A DNA stretch of 64,000 nt from Pedobacter sp. FW305-3-2-15-E-R2A2 (GTDB lineage Bacteria; Bacteroidota; Bacteroidia; Sphingobacteriales; Sphingobacteriaceae): assembly GCF_038446955.1 (NCBI RefSeq), contig NZ_CP151803.1, forward strand, positions 6,076,001-6,140,000. Direction: 5' to 3'. The position numbers and the translations under genes were made by a program. The notes under the pieces were generated by a model. That model did not search any database. It was not told the DNA's origin and saw nothing but the letters and a program-made list of their open reading frames with translations. Shown here in pieces: positions 26,475 to 34,805 of the stretch (within the stretch, counting starts at the first letter, position 1; each line of letters begins with the position of its first letter).

Positions 26475-28754
26475 TTAGTTTATAATGATTTCATCTGCCA
26501 TCAGCCAGGCCTTTTCTCCTTCTCCATATCCGCCGACAGGTACTCTGCCGATATTTTCTCCAATTATTCTCAGGTATTGAACTTTTACCAAAGGAAACTT
26601 TGCACGGACTTTATTGATGCCATTAAGATCGAAATTTCCTCCGGTATAAACTTCTTTAAATTCCTTTCCATCAACAGACACCAGAAAACTCAGTTTCTTC
26701 GGTGCCCACATCCTTTGCCAGGGGTAATGAAGCACATTGATACCAATTTGAGAAACCGGTGTTAAAGCACCTAAATCGATAAGGGCATCCAGGTTCTCCC
26801 CACTAAAGCCCAACCATTGTGAATCGTTAAAACGATGGTGTCCTTCCATTCCATTGAGCAGCAGGCCAGCTGGAAAATTGTATTTACCTGCAGGAGCATG
26901 AGCCAGGCTGATCTTTTTCTGAATTCCGGAGTGATGCAGGAAGGCCTGATTAAAAGTCCTTCCTGAACGTTTATTTCCAACAAAGAGCCCGGCGTTCAAG
27001 GTCATTGAACGGTTCAATAAAACTGGCCCCTGATACCGTTTACTTTTCATATTTGGAGCCGAGCCATCCAGGGTATATCTGATTTGCGCTTTCGGCAAAT
27101 TTGTTTTTAAGGTCAAAAGAGGATTTCCATTGGCTCCAGATTTCACTTCTGAAGTAATCTCCTCAAAATAAGGATAATAATTAACCTTCATCCGGTTCAT
27201 GAAATCCCTATGGTCCCTCAATTTCTTCAGAAACCAAGGGTAATTTTTCCCTTTTTTGTCAGACCAGGCGATTTCCGACAAGGCCAATGCACGGGGAAAT
27301 ACCATATATTCCAGGTGTTTCTCCTCCTTCATGTATTCCGTCCAGATGCCACCCTGAACGCCTTTGATGTAAGCGGCCTGCTCAGGGCTTAAAGAATCCG
27401 GTACAGGTTCATAACTATAGACCTTCGATAAAGGGGTGTAATTTCCTGCAGCAATGGGCTCATTTTTATCCAGCGACTGATAATAGTCGAAATACAGCAT
27501 ATTCTCCGGGGTCATGATGACTTCATACTTTTCTTTTGCAGCAACAATTCCGCTCTGCTCTCCCCTCCAGTTCATAATCGTGGCATTTTTAGAAACCCCA
27601 CCTTCCAGTACCTCATCCCAGCCTACAGCCTTTCTGTTTTTACTGTTCAGGTATTTCTCTATCCTTTTCATGAAATAGCCCTGAAGTTCGTGCTCGTCTT
27701 TAAGTCCGTTTTCTTTGATCTTTTGCTGGCATTTGGCGCAGTGTTTCCATTTCAGCTTCGGACATTCATCTCCGCCAATATGGACGTAAGCATAAGGAAA
27801 CAAAGTGACCACCTCATCCAGTACGTCTTCCATAAACTGATAAACTTCCTCATTACCGGCACAGAAAACATCATCAAATACCCCCCAGAACTGAGCGGTT
27901 TTGTAAGGACCTCCCGTACAACCCAATTGAGGATAGGCCGCTAGCGCCGCTAAAGCATGTCCGGGCATTTCAATCTCCGGAAGTATATTGACATATTTCG
28001 AAGTCGCATAACGCACTACTTCACGGATCTGGTCCTGTGTATAATAACCTCCATATTTCTGACCGTCAAAGGTATGAGGCGCTTCTTTTTTATGACCGAT
28101 GATCGTGCCATTCCTCCAGGCAGATACCGACTGGAGCTTAGGGTATTTTTTAATTTCTATCCGCCAGCCCTGGTCTTCAGTAAGGTGCCAATGAAAAATA
28201 TTGAACTTATAGACCGACAGCAAATCGATAAACTTTTTAAGAAAAGCAACGGAATACATATGTCTGCCCACATCCAGGTGCATACCGCGATAATTAAAGC
28301 GCGGATAATCCCTGATTTCCCCTTTTTCTATATGTAATGTATTTTTCGCTACGGGCGACCATAATTGCATTAAAGATTGGATGCCATAAAATACACCCGC
28401 CTGGTCATGCCCCTTGATCAGAATCTGATCACCTTCCACCAACAAATGATAGCCTTCCTTTTCTTTAACCGCTACTGAATCCAGCTTTAAGATGATCTGA
28501 TTTGCGCGGGATTTGGCATTTACAGCAAGCAGAACCCCGGTATAAGAGCGGATGGCTTCATTCAGCAATGCTCCGCTGGCCTTTAGTTCATCAGGATAAG
28601 TGATCGTTGTAGCAGCATAGATATTGATGCTGCCCTTGCTTTTTTTGAGGTAAACGGGTTCGGGAATGACGGCGAACGATGCTTGCTGAGCATGCAAAGC
28701 AGAACCTATAAACAGAAAGGTAATCAGTAAAAACAATCGGACGGTTTTATTCAT
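26475..28754 (-). CDS. GH20 beta-N-acetylhexosaminidase with C-terminal discoidin-type domain
   Basis: 759 residues from the ATG at 28754, which gives a clean signal peptide (MNKTVRLFLLITFLFIGSALHAQ region, cut near residue 22). An N-terminal GH20b alpha+beta domain (about 28-150) precedes the catalytic barrel (about 153-500). The Asp329-Glu330 pair in HIGGDECPKLKW polarises the acetamido group and acts as the acid. A chitobiase-like segment (LRYTLDGSAP-type, about 565) and an F5/8 C-like domain (about 620-759) follow. It removes terminal GlcNAc or GalNAc in the periplasm or at the surface. It is co-transcribed with gntP. Confidence 0.94.
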   Translation of the reverse strand: MNKTVRLFLLITFLFIGSALHAQQASFAVIPEPVYLKKSKGSINIYAATTITYPDELKASGALLNEAIRSYTGVLLAVNAKSRANQIILKLDSVAVKEKEGYHLLVEGDQILIKGHDQAGVFYGIQSLMQLWSPVAKNTLHIEKGEIRDYPRFNYRGMHLDVGRHMYSVAFLKKFIDLLSVYKFNIFHWHLTEDQGWRIEIKKYPKLQSVSAWRNGTIIGHKKEAPHTFDGQKYGGYYTQDQIREVVRYATSKYVNILPEIEMPGHALAALAAYPQLGCTGGPYKTAQFWGVFDDVFCAGNEEVYQFMEDVLDEVVTLFPYAYVHIGGDECPKLKWKHCAKCQQKIKENGLKDEHELQGYFMKRIEKYLNSKNRKAVGWDEVLEGGVSKNATIMNWRGEQSGIVAAKEKYEVIMTPENMLYFDYYQSLDKNEPIAAGNYTPLSKVYSYEPVPDSLSPEQAAYIKGVQGGIWTEYMKEEKHLEYMVFPRALALSEIAWSDKKGKNYPWFLKKLRDHRDFMNRMKVNYYPYFEEITSEVKSGANGNPLLTLKTNLPKAQIRYTLDGSAPNMKSKRYQGPVLLNRSMTLNAGLFVGNKRSGRTFNQAFLHHSGIQKKISLAHAPAGKYNFPAGLLLNGMEGHHRFNDSQWLGFSGENLDALIDLGALTPVSQIGINVLHYPWQRMWAPKKLSFLVSVDGKEFKEVYTGGNFDLNGINKVRAKFPLVKVQYLRIIGENIGRVPVGGYGEGEKAWLMADEIIIN

Positions 28755-28786
28755 GGCATTCCGGAAGATCATACAGCTTTGGTTTG

Positions 28787-28815
28787 TTTGCATATTTTTT
28801 GCAATAAATTGCATA
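28787..28815. promoter_or_regulatory. TTGCA repeat cluster, candidate operator
   Basis: TTTGCATA (28787-28794) is followed by TTGCAATAAATTGCATA (28799-28815), containing the palindrome TGCAATAAATTGCA. It lies at the expected transcript start of the minus-strand GH20-gntP operon, just downstream of its TATGTTTG -7 box (28826-28819). A related TTGCATA/TATGCAA palindrome precedes the KDG-kinase operon. The DeoR protein encoded nearby is the likely binder (inference). Confidence 0.5.
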
Positions 28816-28818
28816 TTT

Positions 28819-28826
28819 CAAACATA
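28819..28826 (-). promoter_or_regulatory. -7 element of the GH20-gntP operon
   Basis: The minus strand reads TATGTTTG, an exact TAnnTTTG match. No good TTTG was found at the -33 distance, which may indicate a regulated promoter. Confidence 0.45.
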
Positions 28827-28884
28827 AGGATTAAAATATTAATTTTCATTGCATGACTAAAATTATTAACAACAAGTTATTTCC

Positions 28885-28917
28885 TGTTGTAAATTAATTA
28901 TAATAAAACTACCTTAG
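28885..28917 (+). promoter_or_regulatory. Possible promoter of the second GH20 gene
   Basis: TGTTG (28885-28889), 20 nt, TACCTTAG (28910-28917). One mismatch in each element relative to TTTG/TAnnTTTG. It is 19 bp before the ATG at 28937. Confidence 0.35.
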
Positions 28918-28936
28918 GCTACTTTAATATGTAAAC

Positions 28937-31534
28937 ATGAGACGATTACTCTTTCAATTACCAATGCTCTTATTGGGACTAATTTCTACTGCACAAGTAA
29001 AAAAAGACGCCATAAATGCAAAAAACATTGCAATTAATTGGCAAATAATAGAAAATAGTTATGCTGATGGTGGACAATTCCTGTCCAGTTTGAATGTTCA
29101 AAACAATGGCCCTTTGGCATTATCTAACAAAAACTGGAAGCTGTATTTCAACTTTGCCAGGAGGATTGTTCCGGGAACAACGACAGGAAATGTAGAAATT
29201 GTACATGTTAACGGAGACTTATACTATATCCGTCCGACAGATAAATTCAAGCCTATTCATAATGGGGCATCGGCTACGACTGAATTTGCCTCCAAAGATT
29301 GGGCAGTGAATGCCACGGATGCGCCGGAAGGATTTTACCTGATCTATGATGACGCACCGAAACAGGCAATCCCTATCAGGAATGTGAAGGCCATTCCTTC
29401 TACGCGCGCGGCACAATTTGCCAGGAATAAGCAGGACCGTGTTCCTTCCATCACTCCTCAAATCATTTATGAGCAAAATAAAAACAGCATAGACCTTCCT
29501 GAGAAAGATTTGCAAAAGATCTTCCCCAGTCCGGCGCAATACGAAGAGAAAGCGGGAGAATTCATCCTGGACCAGGGTGTAAAGTTGAGTGCTGACCCGG
29601 CTTTTACATCAGAAAGCACTTTCCTTCGGGAAAGATTAACCCGTGTGCTAAGCACAGGAAAGGGAACTCAGACCGGAAAGACCATTCAGCTAAAACTGGA
29701 TAAATCGTTAGGAGCGGAAGCTTATCAACTGGAAATCAACAGCAAACAGATCCGGATTACAGCATCAGAGAAAGCAGGTATTTTTTACGGCATTCAATCT
29801 TTACTCAGTACTTTTCCTTTGCAAAAAAAGGGACAGAAAGTTGCGGTTATTAAATTACAGAATGCTGTAGTAACTGACCAGCCACGCTTTCCTTTCCGCG
29901 GACTTATGATTGATGTTGCGAGAAATTTCCAAACAAAAGAGGAGATCTTAAAAGTACTCGACCTGATGGGGATGTACAAATTAAACGTACTTCATTTTCA
30001 CTTAAATGACGATGAAGGCTGGAGATTGGAAATTCAGGATTTACCGGAGTTAACTGCGGTGGGTTCCAGAAGGGGACATTTTTCGGATACGACGCTTAGT
30101 CACCTGCCTCCTTCTTTTGGTTCGGGTCCTTTCCTAAACGAACATCATGGAACAGGTCATTACAGCAAAGCTGATTTCATTGAAATCTTAAAATATGCCA
30201 ATGCACGTCATATCCGGGTGATTCCGGAGATAGAAGCGCCGGGACATGCCAGGGCAGCAGTCCGTTCCATGCATGCACGTTACAACAGGCTGATGAAAGA
30301 AGGCAAGCCTGAAGAAGCAAAGCGTTACCTGTTACATGACCTCAACGACCGCTCTACTTACCGTTCTGTACAAAACTGGAACGACAATGTGATGGATGTA
30401 TCTATTCCTTCCACGTATACCTTTATAGAAAAGATCAGCGACGAGATCATCGCCATGTATAAAACCGCAGGCGCACCTTTACAAACCATACATTTTGGAG
30501 GAGATGAAGTACCAGATGGCGCATGGGAAGGTTCTCCAAACAGCCTGAAATTCGTTAAAGAACATCCGGAACTAAAAGATGTAAATGGCCTTTGGGCTTA
30601 CTTCTACAGCAATATAGACCGCATCTTGAAAAGCAGAAACTTATACCTTTCAGGATGGGAGGAAGTGGGCATGCAGCCAGTTGTTGCAGATGGAAAGAAG
30701 TCCTATGTGATCAATCCTGCATTGGGCGATAAAAACATCCACCTGAATGTCTGGAACAACATTATAGGCTGGGGTGCAGAAGACCTGGCTTACAGACTGG
30801 CCAATACGGGATACAAAGTGATTCTTGGCGGGGTAAGCAATCTATACTTCGACATGGCTTATCAGAAATCATTTGATGAACCAGGCTATTACTGGGGCGA
30901 GTATGCGGATATCGATAAGGCTTTTAATTTCATTCCTTTCAATTCCTTTCTCAATTCCAATATGGATAAGTTTGGCAATACCTTAAAACCTGGTTTTTAT
31001 GATACTAAAGAACGGTTAACCGCAAAAGGGAAAGCAAATATTGTAGGGCTGCAGGGATTATTATGGAGCGAAACGATTAAAGGAGGCAAAGATCTGGAGT
31101 ACATGATCATGCCGAAACTTTTGGGCCTTGCAGAAAGGGCATGGGCAACAGATCCGGAATGGGCCAATGAACCGGACTCCATCAAAAGAAAAGGAATGTA
31201 TGATAAAGCCTGGGCCAGATTTGCCAACAGGCTTGGAAAAAAAGAACTGCCGAGGATAGACGCTGCATTTGGAGAACTGAATTACAGGTTACCCCCTGCC
31301 GGTGCGGTTGTAAAAGACGGACAGGTACATTTGAACAATCAGTTCCCCGGGATTACCATCCGTTATACCACCGATCAAACGATACCAACAGCAAAGAGCC
31401 CGGTATATACCAAACCGATTACCACCAAAGGACTCATCAGGTTCCGTACATTCGACAGCGAGGGACGCGGAGGAAGGTCTACTTCCATCGTAAACGAAGT
31501 GGAATGGAACGTGACTCCTAAGGAGTTACCATAA
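28937..31534 (+). CDS. GH20 beta-N-acetylhexosaminidase with N-terminal CHB_HEX-like domain
   Basis: 865 residues with a signal peptide (ends LISTAQ, about 20). An N-terminal immunoglobulin-like CHB_HEX chitobiase domain (about 30-165, INWQIIENSYADGG... NWKLYFNFARRI) is followed by a GH20b domain (about 175-315) and the catalytic barrel. The catalytic pair is Asp523-Glu524 in HFGGDEVPDGAWEGSP. A chitobiase C-terminal domain (about 785-860, ITIRYTTDQTIPT) closes it. This is the true chitobiase architecture, distinct from the neighbouring GH20. It is divergent from the GH20-gntP operon and 59 bp upstream of the deoR gene. Confidence 0.94.
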   Translation: MRRLLFQLPMLLLGLISTAQVKKDAINAKNIAINWQIIENSYADGGQFLSSLNVQNNGPLALSNKNWKLYFNFARRIVPGTTTGNVEIVHVNGDLYYIRPTDKFKPIHNGASATTEFASKDWAVNATDAPEGFYLIYDDAPKQAIPIRNVKAIPSTRAAQFARNKQDRVPSITPQIIYEQNKNSIDLPEKDLQKIFPSPAQYEEKAGEFILDQGVKLSADPAFTSESTFLRERLTRVLSTGKGTQTGKTIQLKLDKSLGAEAYQLEINSKQIRITASEKAGIFYGIQSLLSTFPLQKKGQKVAVIKLQNAVVTDQPRFPFRGLMIDVARNFQTKEEILKVLDLMGMYKLNVLHFHLNDDEGWRLEIQDLPELTAVGSRRGHFSDTTLSHLPPSFGSGPFLNEHHGTGHYSKADFIEILKYANARHIRVIPEIEAPGHARAAVRSMHARYNRLMKEGKPEEAKRYLLHDLNDRSTYRSVQNWNDNVMDVSIPSTYTFIEKISDEIIAMYKTAGAPLQTIHFGGDEVPDGAWEGSPNSLKFVKEHPELKDVNGLWAYFYSNIDRILKSRNLYLSGWEEVGMQPVVADGKKSYVINPALGDKNIHLNVWNNIIGWGAEDLAYRLANTGYKVILGGVSNLYFDMAYQKSFDEPGYYWGEYADIDKAFNFIPFNSFLNSNMDKFGNTLKPGFYDTKERLTAKGKANIVGLQGLLWSETIKGGKDLEYMIMPKLLGLAERAWATDPEWANEPDSIKRKGMYDKAWARFANRLGKKELPRIDAAFGELNYRLPPAGAVVKDGQVHLNNQFPGITIRYTTDQTIPTAKSPVYTKPITTKGLIRFRTFDSEGRGGRSTSIVNEVEWNVTPKELP

Positions 31535-31593
31535 ATATAAAATTGTATAGAGTTTTATAATTAAGCCGTATTATTGTAATTATATACTAATTA

Positions 31594-32370
31594 ATGACTA
31601 CCGATCAACAACCAGCTACCCTAACAAAAGCGCAACGTAAGCAGCTCATTGTTAAAGAGATTAACATCCATACCCGTGCTACATTTGAGCATTTAGCATT
31701 GATTGTCAACGTTTCTGAAGACACCATCAGAAGGGACATCAATGAGCTGGAAAAAGAAAATCTGGTGATCAAGGTCAAAGGAGGTGCGATGGCCAGCGCT
31801 TACCACCACACTTCCGAACAAAAAGCTTATTCACAAGATGATAAGATTACCATCGCTCAGAAATTACTTCCCCTATTGAGGAAGGACATGTTGTTGCTAT
31901 TGGGTGGAGGAACAACGATCAGGGAGTTCATCAAACTGATTCCGGGAAACCTAAGGATCACCATTGTGACGGCCAGTGTTTTATCGGCAGTGGAATTATT
32001 GGATAAGCCCAATATCAGAACCATCATGCTTGGTGGACAGATTTCTACTTATAGTCAGATGAGCTTTAGCGGGGATGTATTTAACCAGCTCTCGCACCTC
32101 AAAACTGACCTTTGCATCCTGGGCACCAATGCATTAGATATTGAAGGAGGTTTTTCTGATTCCGACTGGGATACGGTTCAGGTAAAGAAAGCAATGCTGG
32201 CCTCTTCAGAGAAGGTAGCCATTGTTTCCATCTCTGAGAAGTTAAACTCAACGATGAAAATCAAGATTGCCAACTTATCTGAAGTCGATTATATCGTGAC
32301 CGAGCTTTCGCCTGATGCAGAGCTACTAAGCCCATACAAAAGAGCCAACCCAAATCTGACTTTTCTTTAG
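31594..32370 (+). CDS. DeoR/GlpR family transcriptional regulator
   Basis: 258 residues. The N-terminal DeoR helix-turn-helix (about 18-70) includes ATFEHLALIVNVSEDTIRRDI and a following ENLVIKVKGGAM. The C-terminal sugar-phosphate sensor domain has the GGGTTIREF loop, TASVLSAVELL and LGTNALDIEGGFSD motifs of the family. DeoR repressors respond to phosphorylated sugar intermediates. With a KDG kinase in the cluster, KDG-6-phosphate or KDG is a reasonable effector (inference). It is read on from the second GH20 gene and overlaps the convergent PLP-enzyme gene by 4 bp. Confidence 0.92.
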   Translation: MTTDQQPATLTKAQRKQLIVKEINIHTRATFEHLALIVNVSEDTIRRDINELEKENLVIKVKGGAMASAYHHTSEQKAYSQDDKITIAQKLLPLLRKDMLLLLGGGTTIREFIKLIPGNLRITIVTASVLSAVELLDKPNIRTIMLGGQISTYSQMSFSGDVFNQLSHLKTDLCILGTNALDIEGGFSDSDWDTVQVKKAMLASSEKVAIVSISEKLNSTMKIKIANLSEVDYIVTELSPDAELLSPYKRANPNLTFL

Positions 32371-33479
32371 ATAGAGATCTTTTTGTCTCTGGCTTTAATC
32401 TTCCAGCTGGTTTCAATCTGTTTTCCCCTGACTACCTGCGCTTCTTCATAAAGCGCACAGGTTGGGCAAACATGGTAAGGCATTCCATAAATGCGGTCGC
32501 CGATCTGATATTTTATAGATTCATTATGCTTTAAGGTCAGGTGTTCTTCAGAATGACCATAGGGGATTAAATCTGTATTCCATGGAAAGAGTACCCGTTT
32601 CTCTAAGGGGTTTTCCGAAGAGACCGACTTATAACCCAGGTCTACACAGATCAGGTCATCGGCAGGAAGCGAAATCACCGTACAAATCAGCAATGCAGCA
32701 GGCTGAAACTGTAATTCAGGCAAATGCTTCGTGTAATTGTCGTCCCAGAAAACGAAAGTTCCGGGGCTGCATTCCACGCGATCCTGACCAGCATAATAAG
32801 TAAAGGTATTGGATCCTCCTGCAACAATCTTCAAATCAGGGAGGCCAAGTTTAGCCAGTTCATCCGCAGCTGCAAATACCTTTTCCAATGCAGGTTTTGC
32901 TTTTTCCGCACGGACTGCAGGATCTAAATCATGAAGATGACCATCATAAGCATGCAGGCCTTGTAATTTCAATCCTTTGATCTGACTTAATGCCAAACAG
33001 AAGCTGACGAGCTCCCCAGTAACCGGAAAACCTGTTCTGTTCATCCCGGTATTCAAATCCAGATATACAGCAATCTCCAGCTGATGCGCCAGTGCCATCG
33101 CCGCAATTTGATCGGCAGCATCCAGGTGATCTACTAAACAGGAAAATGAACATTTCGGAAACGCCATGATCAATTCGATCAGTCTGTTGATTTTAAAGCC
33201 TACCGGCTGATAGGCAATCAATACATCGCTCATTCCATTTGCAGCAGCAAGTTCAGCCTCTGCAATCGTTGCACATTTAATCTTACTGATGCCATATCCG
33301 GAAAAAAGCTGGATGATCTCACCGATCTTATGCGTTTTAATATGAGGCCTGAACCGGTCTGTATTTCCGGACAGCATGGCCAGCGCGATTTCTATATTAG
33401 ATTTAATACGCGCTTCGTAGACCACAAATAAGGGGGTATCATACGCATTCAGGTTTGAAATTTCCTGCCAGTTTTCCAT
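32367..33479 (-). CDS. D-threonine aldolase / D-glucosaminate dehydratase-like PLP and metal enzyme
   Basis: 370 residues of the alanine-racemase-like fold type III family that includes D-threonine aldolase, D-serine dehydratase and, from memory, D-glucosaminate dehydratase. The PLP lysine is in RPHIKTHK (about residue 49). The substrate or metal site at the C-terminus is HVCPTC (His336, Cys338, Cys341). Co-directional with, and 32 bp after, the KDG-kinase gene. With a KDG kinase and GntP nearby, deamination of 2-amino-2-deoxygluconate to KDG explains the cluster better than threonine cleavage; this is an inference. Confidence 0.88.
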   Translation of the reverse strand: MENWQEISNLNAYDTPLFVVYEARIKSNIEIALAMLSGNTDRFRPHIKTHKIGEIIQLFSGYGISKIKCATIAEAELAAANGMSDVLIAYQPVGFKINRLIELIMAFPKCSFSCLVDHLDAADQIAAMALAHQLEIAVYLDLNTGMNRTGFPVTGELVSFCLALSQIKGLKLQGLHAYDGHLHDLDPAVRAEKAKPALEKVFAAADELAKLGLPDLKIVAGGSNTFTYYAGQDRVECSPGTFVFWDDNYTKHLPELQFQPAALLICTVISLPADDLICVDLGYKSVSSENPLEKRVLFPWNTDLIPYGHSEEHLTLKHNESIKYQIGDRIYGMPYHVCPTCALYEEAQVVRGKQIETSWKIKARDKKISI

Positions 33480-33511
33480 ACTATAATAAATTAATTAGGA
33501 GGTTTCCCTTG

Positions 33512-34540
33512 TTATCTGTTTATTTTACTCGAGATGCCGCTTTGCATAAAAGCGTCGATCTCCTCTTTATCCGTTAAGGCCCAGTCGCCATGAATACTTT
33601 GTTTCAGCACGCCACAGGCTGCGGCCCAGTTGACCATCTTTTGAGGATCAAAACCGGACGATATTCCATATAACAATCCAGCGGTAAAGGCATCTCCTGT
33701 TCCAATCTGGTCTGTAACCATGGGAAGGGTATGTACTGTAGAGTAATAAAATTGTCCTTCATGCGCCAATCCGGCAAAATATTCATGATGGAGCCCTTCT
33801 ACTACCCGGAAGCTCATGGCAAAGGTTTTAAGAAGCGGCATTTTTGTTTTCAAAAAAGAGAAACAGTATTCAAACCGATCCCTTAAAGACATTCCTTCTT
33901 TGGTTTTTATGCCGAAATAAATGGCTGCACTATCCAGATCGGCGACCGCTACCTGGCAATAACGCAATAAGCCAGGCATGATCTCCTGCGGCTCCTTTCC
34001 ATACTTCCATAATTTCTTACGGTAGTTAAAATCCGCCGAAATCATGATTCCTTTTTGGTGGGCGATTTCTATCGCCTCTTTGCACACTTCTGCGGCACTC
34101 TCGGAAAGCGCCGCTGCAACGCCAGACCAATGGAATAAGGAAGATGATTTCAGTAACTGCTGCCAGTCGGCCATTCCCGGCTGAAGCTGTGAAAAGGAAG
34201 AACCTGAGCGGTCATAGATGACTTGTGTTGGGCGGATATGGTTTCCGTTTTCCACGTAATACGTGCCCAGACGCTCTCCTCCTTTAAGAATTCCTGTCGC
34301 ATCCACTCCATACTTCCGGAGTTCTGCAATGGCCATATCTGCCAGAGCATTGTTGGGAACTCTGGTGACCATTTTACTGTTCAGACCAAGTCTGGCGAGA
34401 AGCACCGCTACATTTGCTTCTGCACCTGCAACATGAACATTAAATGAATTGGACTGCACAAAGCGCAGGCCCAGCTGTGTATTAAAACGCAACAACAGTT
34501 CACCAAAACAGGTGATATTAGGAGTAGGATTCATAGGCAA
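33512..34540 (-). CDS. kdgK: PfkB-family sugar kinase, probable 2-keto-3-deoxygluconate kinase
   Basis: 342 residues of ribokinase/PfkB fold. The N-terminal GAEANVAVLLARLG substrate-binding signature and the C-terminal IGTGDAFTAGLLYGI, which holds the catalytic Asp and anion hole, are both intact. Sequence character (TCFGELLLRFN, NAVFDYDR-like YDRSGSSFSQL) resembles bacterial KDG kinases that make 2-keto-3-deoxy-6-phosphogluconate. It is the first gene of an operon with the D-TA-fold enzyme. Substrate specificity within PfkB enzymes is hard to assign from sequence, so the KDG call leans on neighbours. Confidence 0.85.
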   Translation of the reverse strand: MPMNPTPNITCFGELLLRFNTQLGLRFVQSNSFNVHVAGAEANVAVLLARLGLNSKMVTRVPNNALADMAIAELRKYGVDATGILKGGERLGTYYVENGNHIRPTQVIYDRSGSSFSQLQPGMADWQQLLKSSSLFHWSGVAAALSESAAEVCKEAIEIAHQKGIMISADFNYRKKLWKYGKEPQEIMPGLLRYCQVAVADLDSAAIYFGIKTKEGMSLRDRFEYCFSFLKTKMPLLKTFAMSFRVVEGLHHEYFAGLAHEGQFYYSTVHTLPMVTDQIGTGDAFTAGLLYGISSGFDPQKMVNWAAACGVLKQSIHGDWALTDKEEIDAFMQSGISSKINR

Positions 34541-34575
34541 TAACCTGTGATATTTGGTTTGATAGGCTAATTTAT

Positions 34576-34583
34576 CAAATATA
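34576..34583 (-). promoter_or_regulatory. -7 element of the kinase operon
   Basis: The minus strand reads TATATTTG, matching TAnnTTTG, 36 bp upstream of the kinase ATG. No TTTG is found at the usual -33 distance. Confidence 0.4.
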
Positions 34584-34610
34584 TAACTGTTCAGCTAATA
34601 TGCGTAAAAA

Positions 34611-34629
34611 TTGCATAAATAGTATGCAA
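34611..34629. promoter_or_regulatory. Palindrome upstream of the kinase operon, candidate DeoR operator
   Basis: TTGCATAAATAGTATGCAA is a 7-5-7 inverted repeat, with a further TTTGCA at 34634-34639. It shares its half-site with the repeats before the GH20-gntP operon. Here it sits upstream of the presumed -33 region rather than on the start point. Confidence 0.45.
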
Positions 34630-34677
34630 AATATTTGCAGAACAACACATTTGAAGAGGTATATCTCAGGGATCTGT

Positions 34678-34789
34678 TCGGGTAGTGTTATGGTTGTGTT
34701 GTATCGTTCTCTATGTTCTGGCCGAATATGCTGCGATTCTTTGCATTCTTCTTCGACTCCGACTACAACGCAACCATAACACTACCCGA
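34678..34789. repeat. Long inverted repeat in an intergenic region
   Basis: Two 26-bp arms (34678-34703 and 34764-34789) are complementary except for one position (T/C). They begin TCGGGTAGTGTTATGG and enclose about 60 bp. Weaker matching continues outward (GGGA...GTCCC). It lies between the kinase operon and the USP gene. It may be a mobile palindromic element (MITE/REP-like) or a large terminator or RNA hairpin. No coding sequence is present. Confidence 0.65.
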
Positions 34790-34805
34790 GTGAAGTCCCA
34801 TGGAA

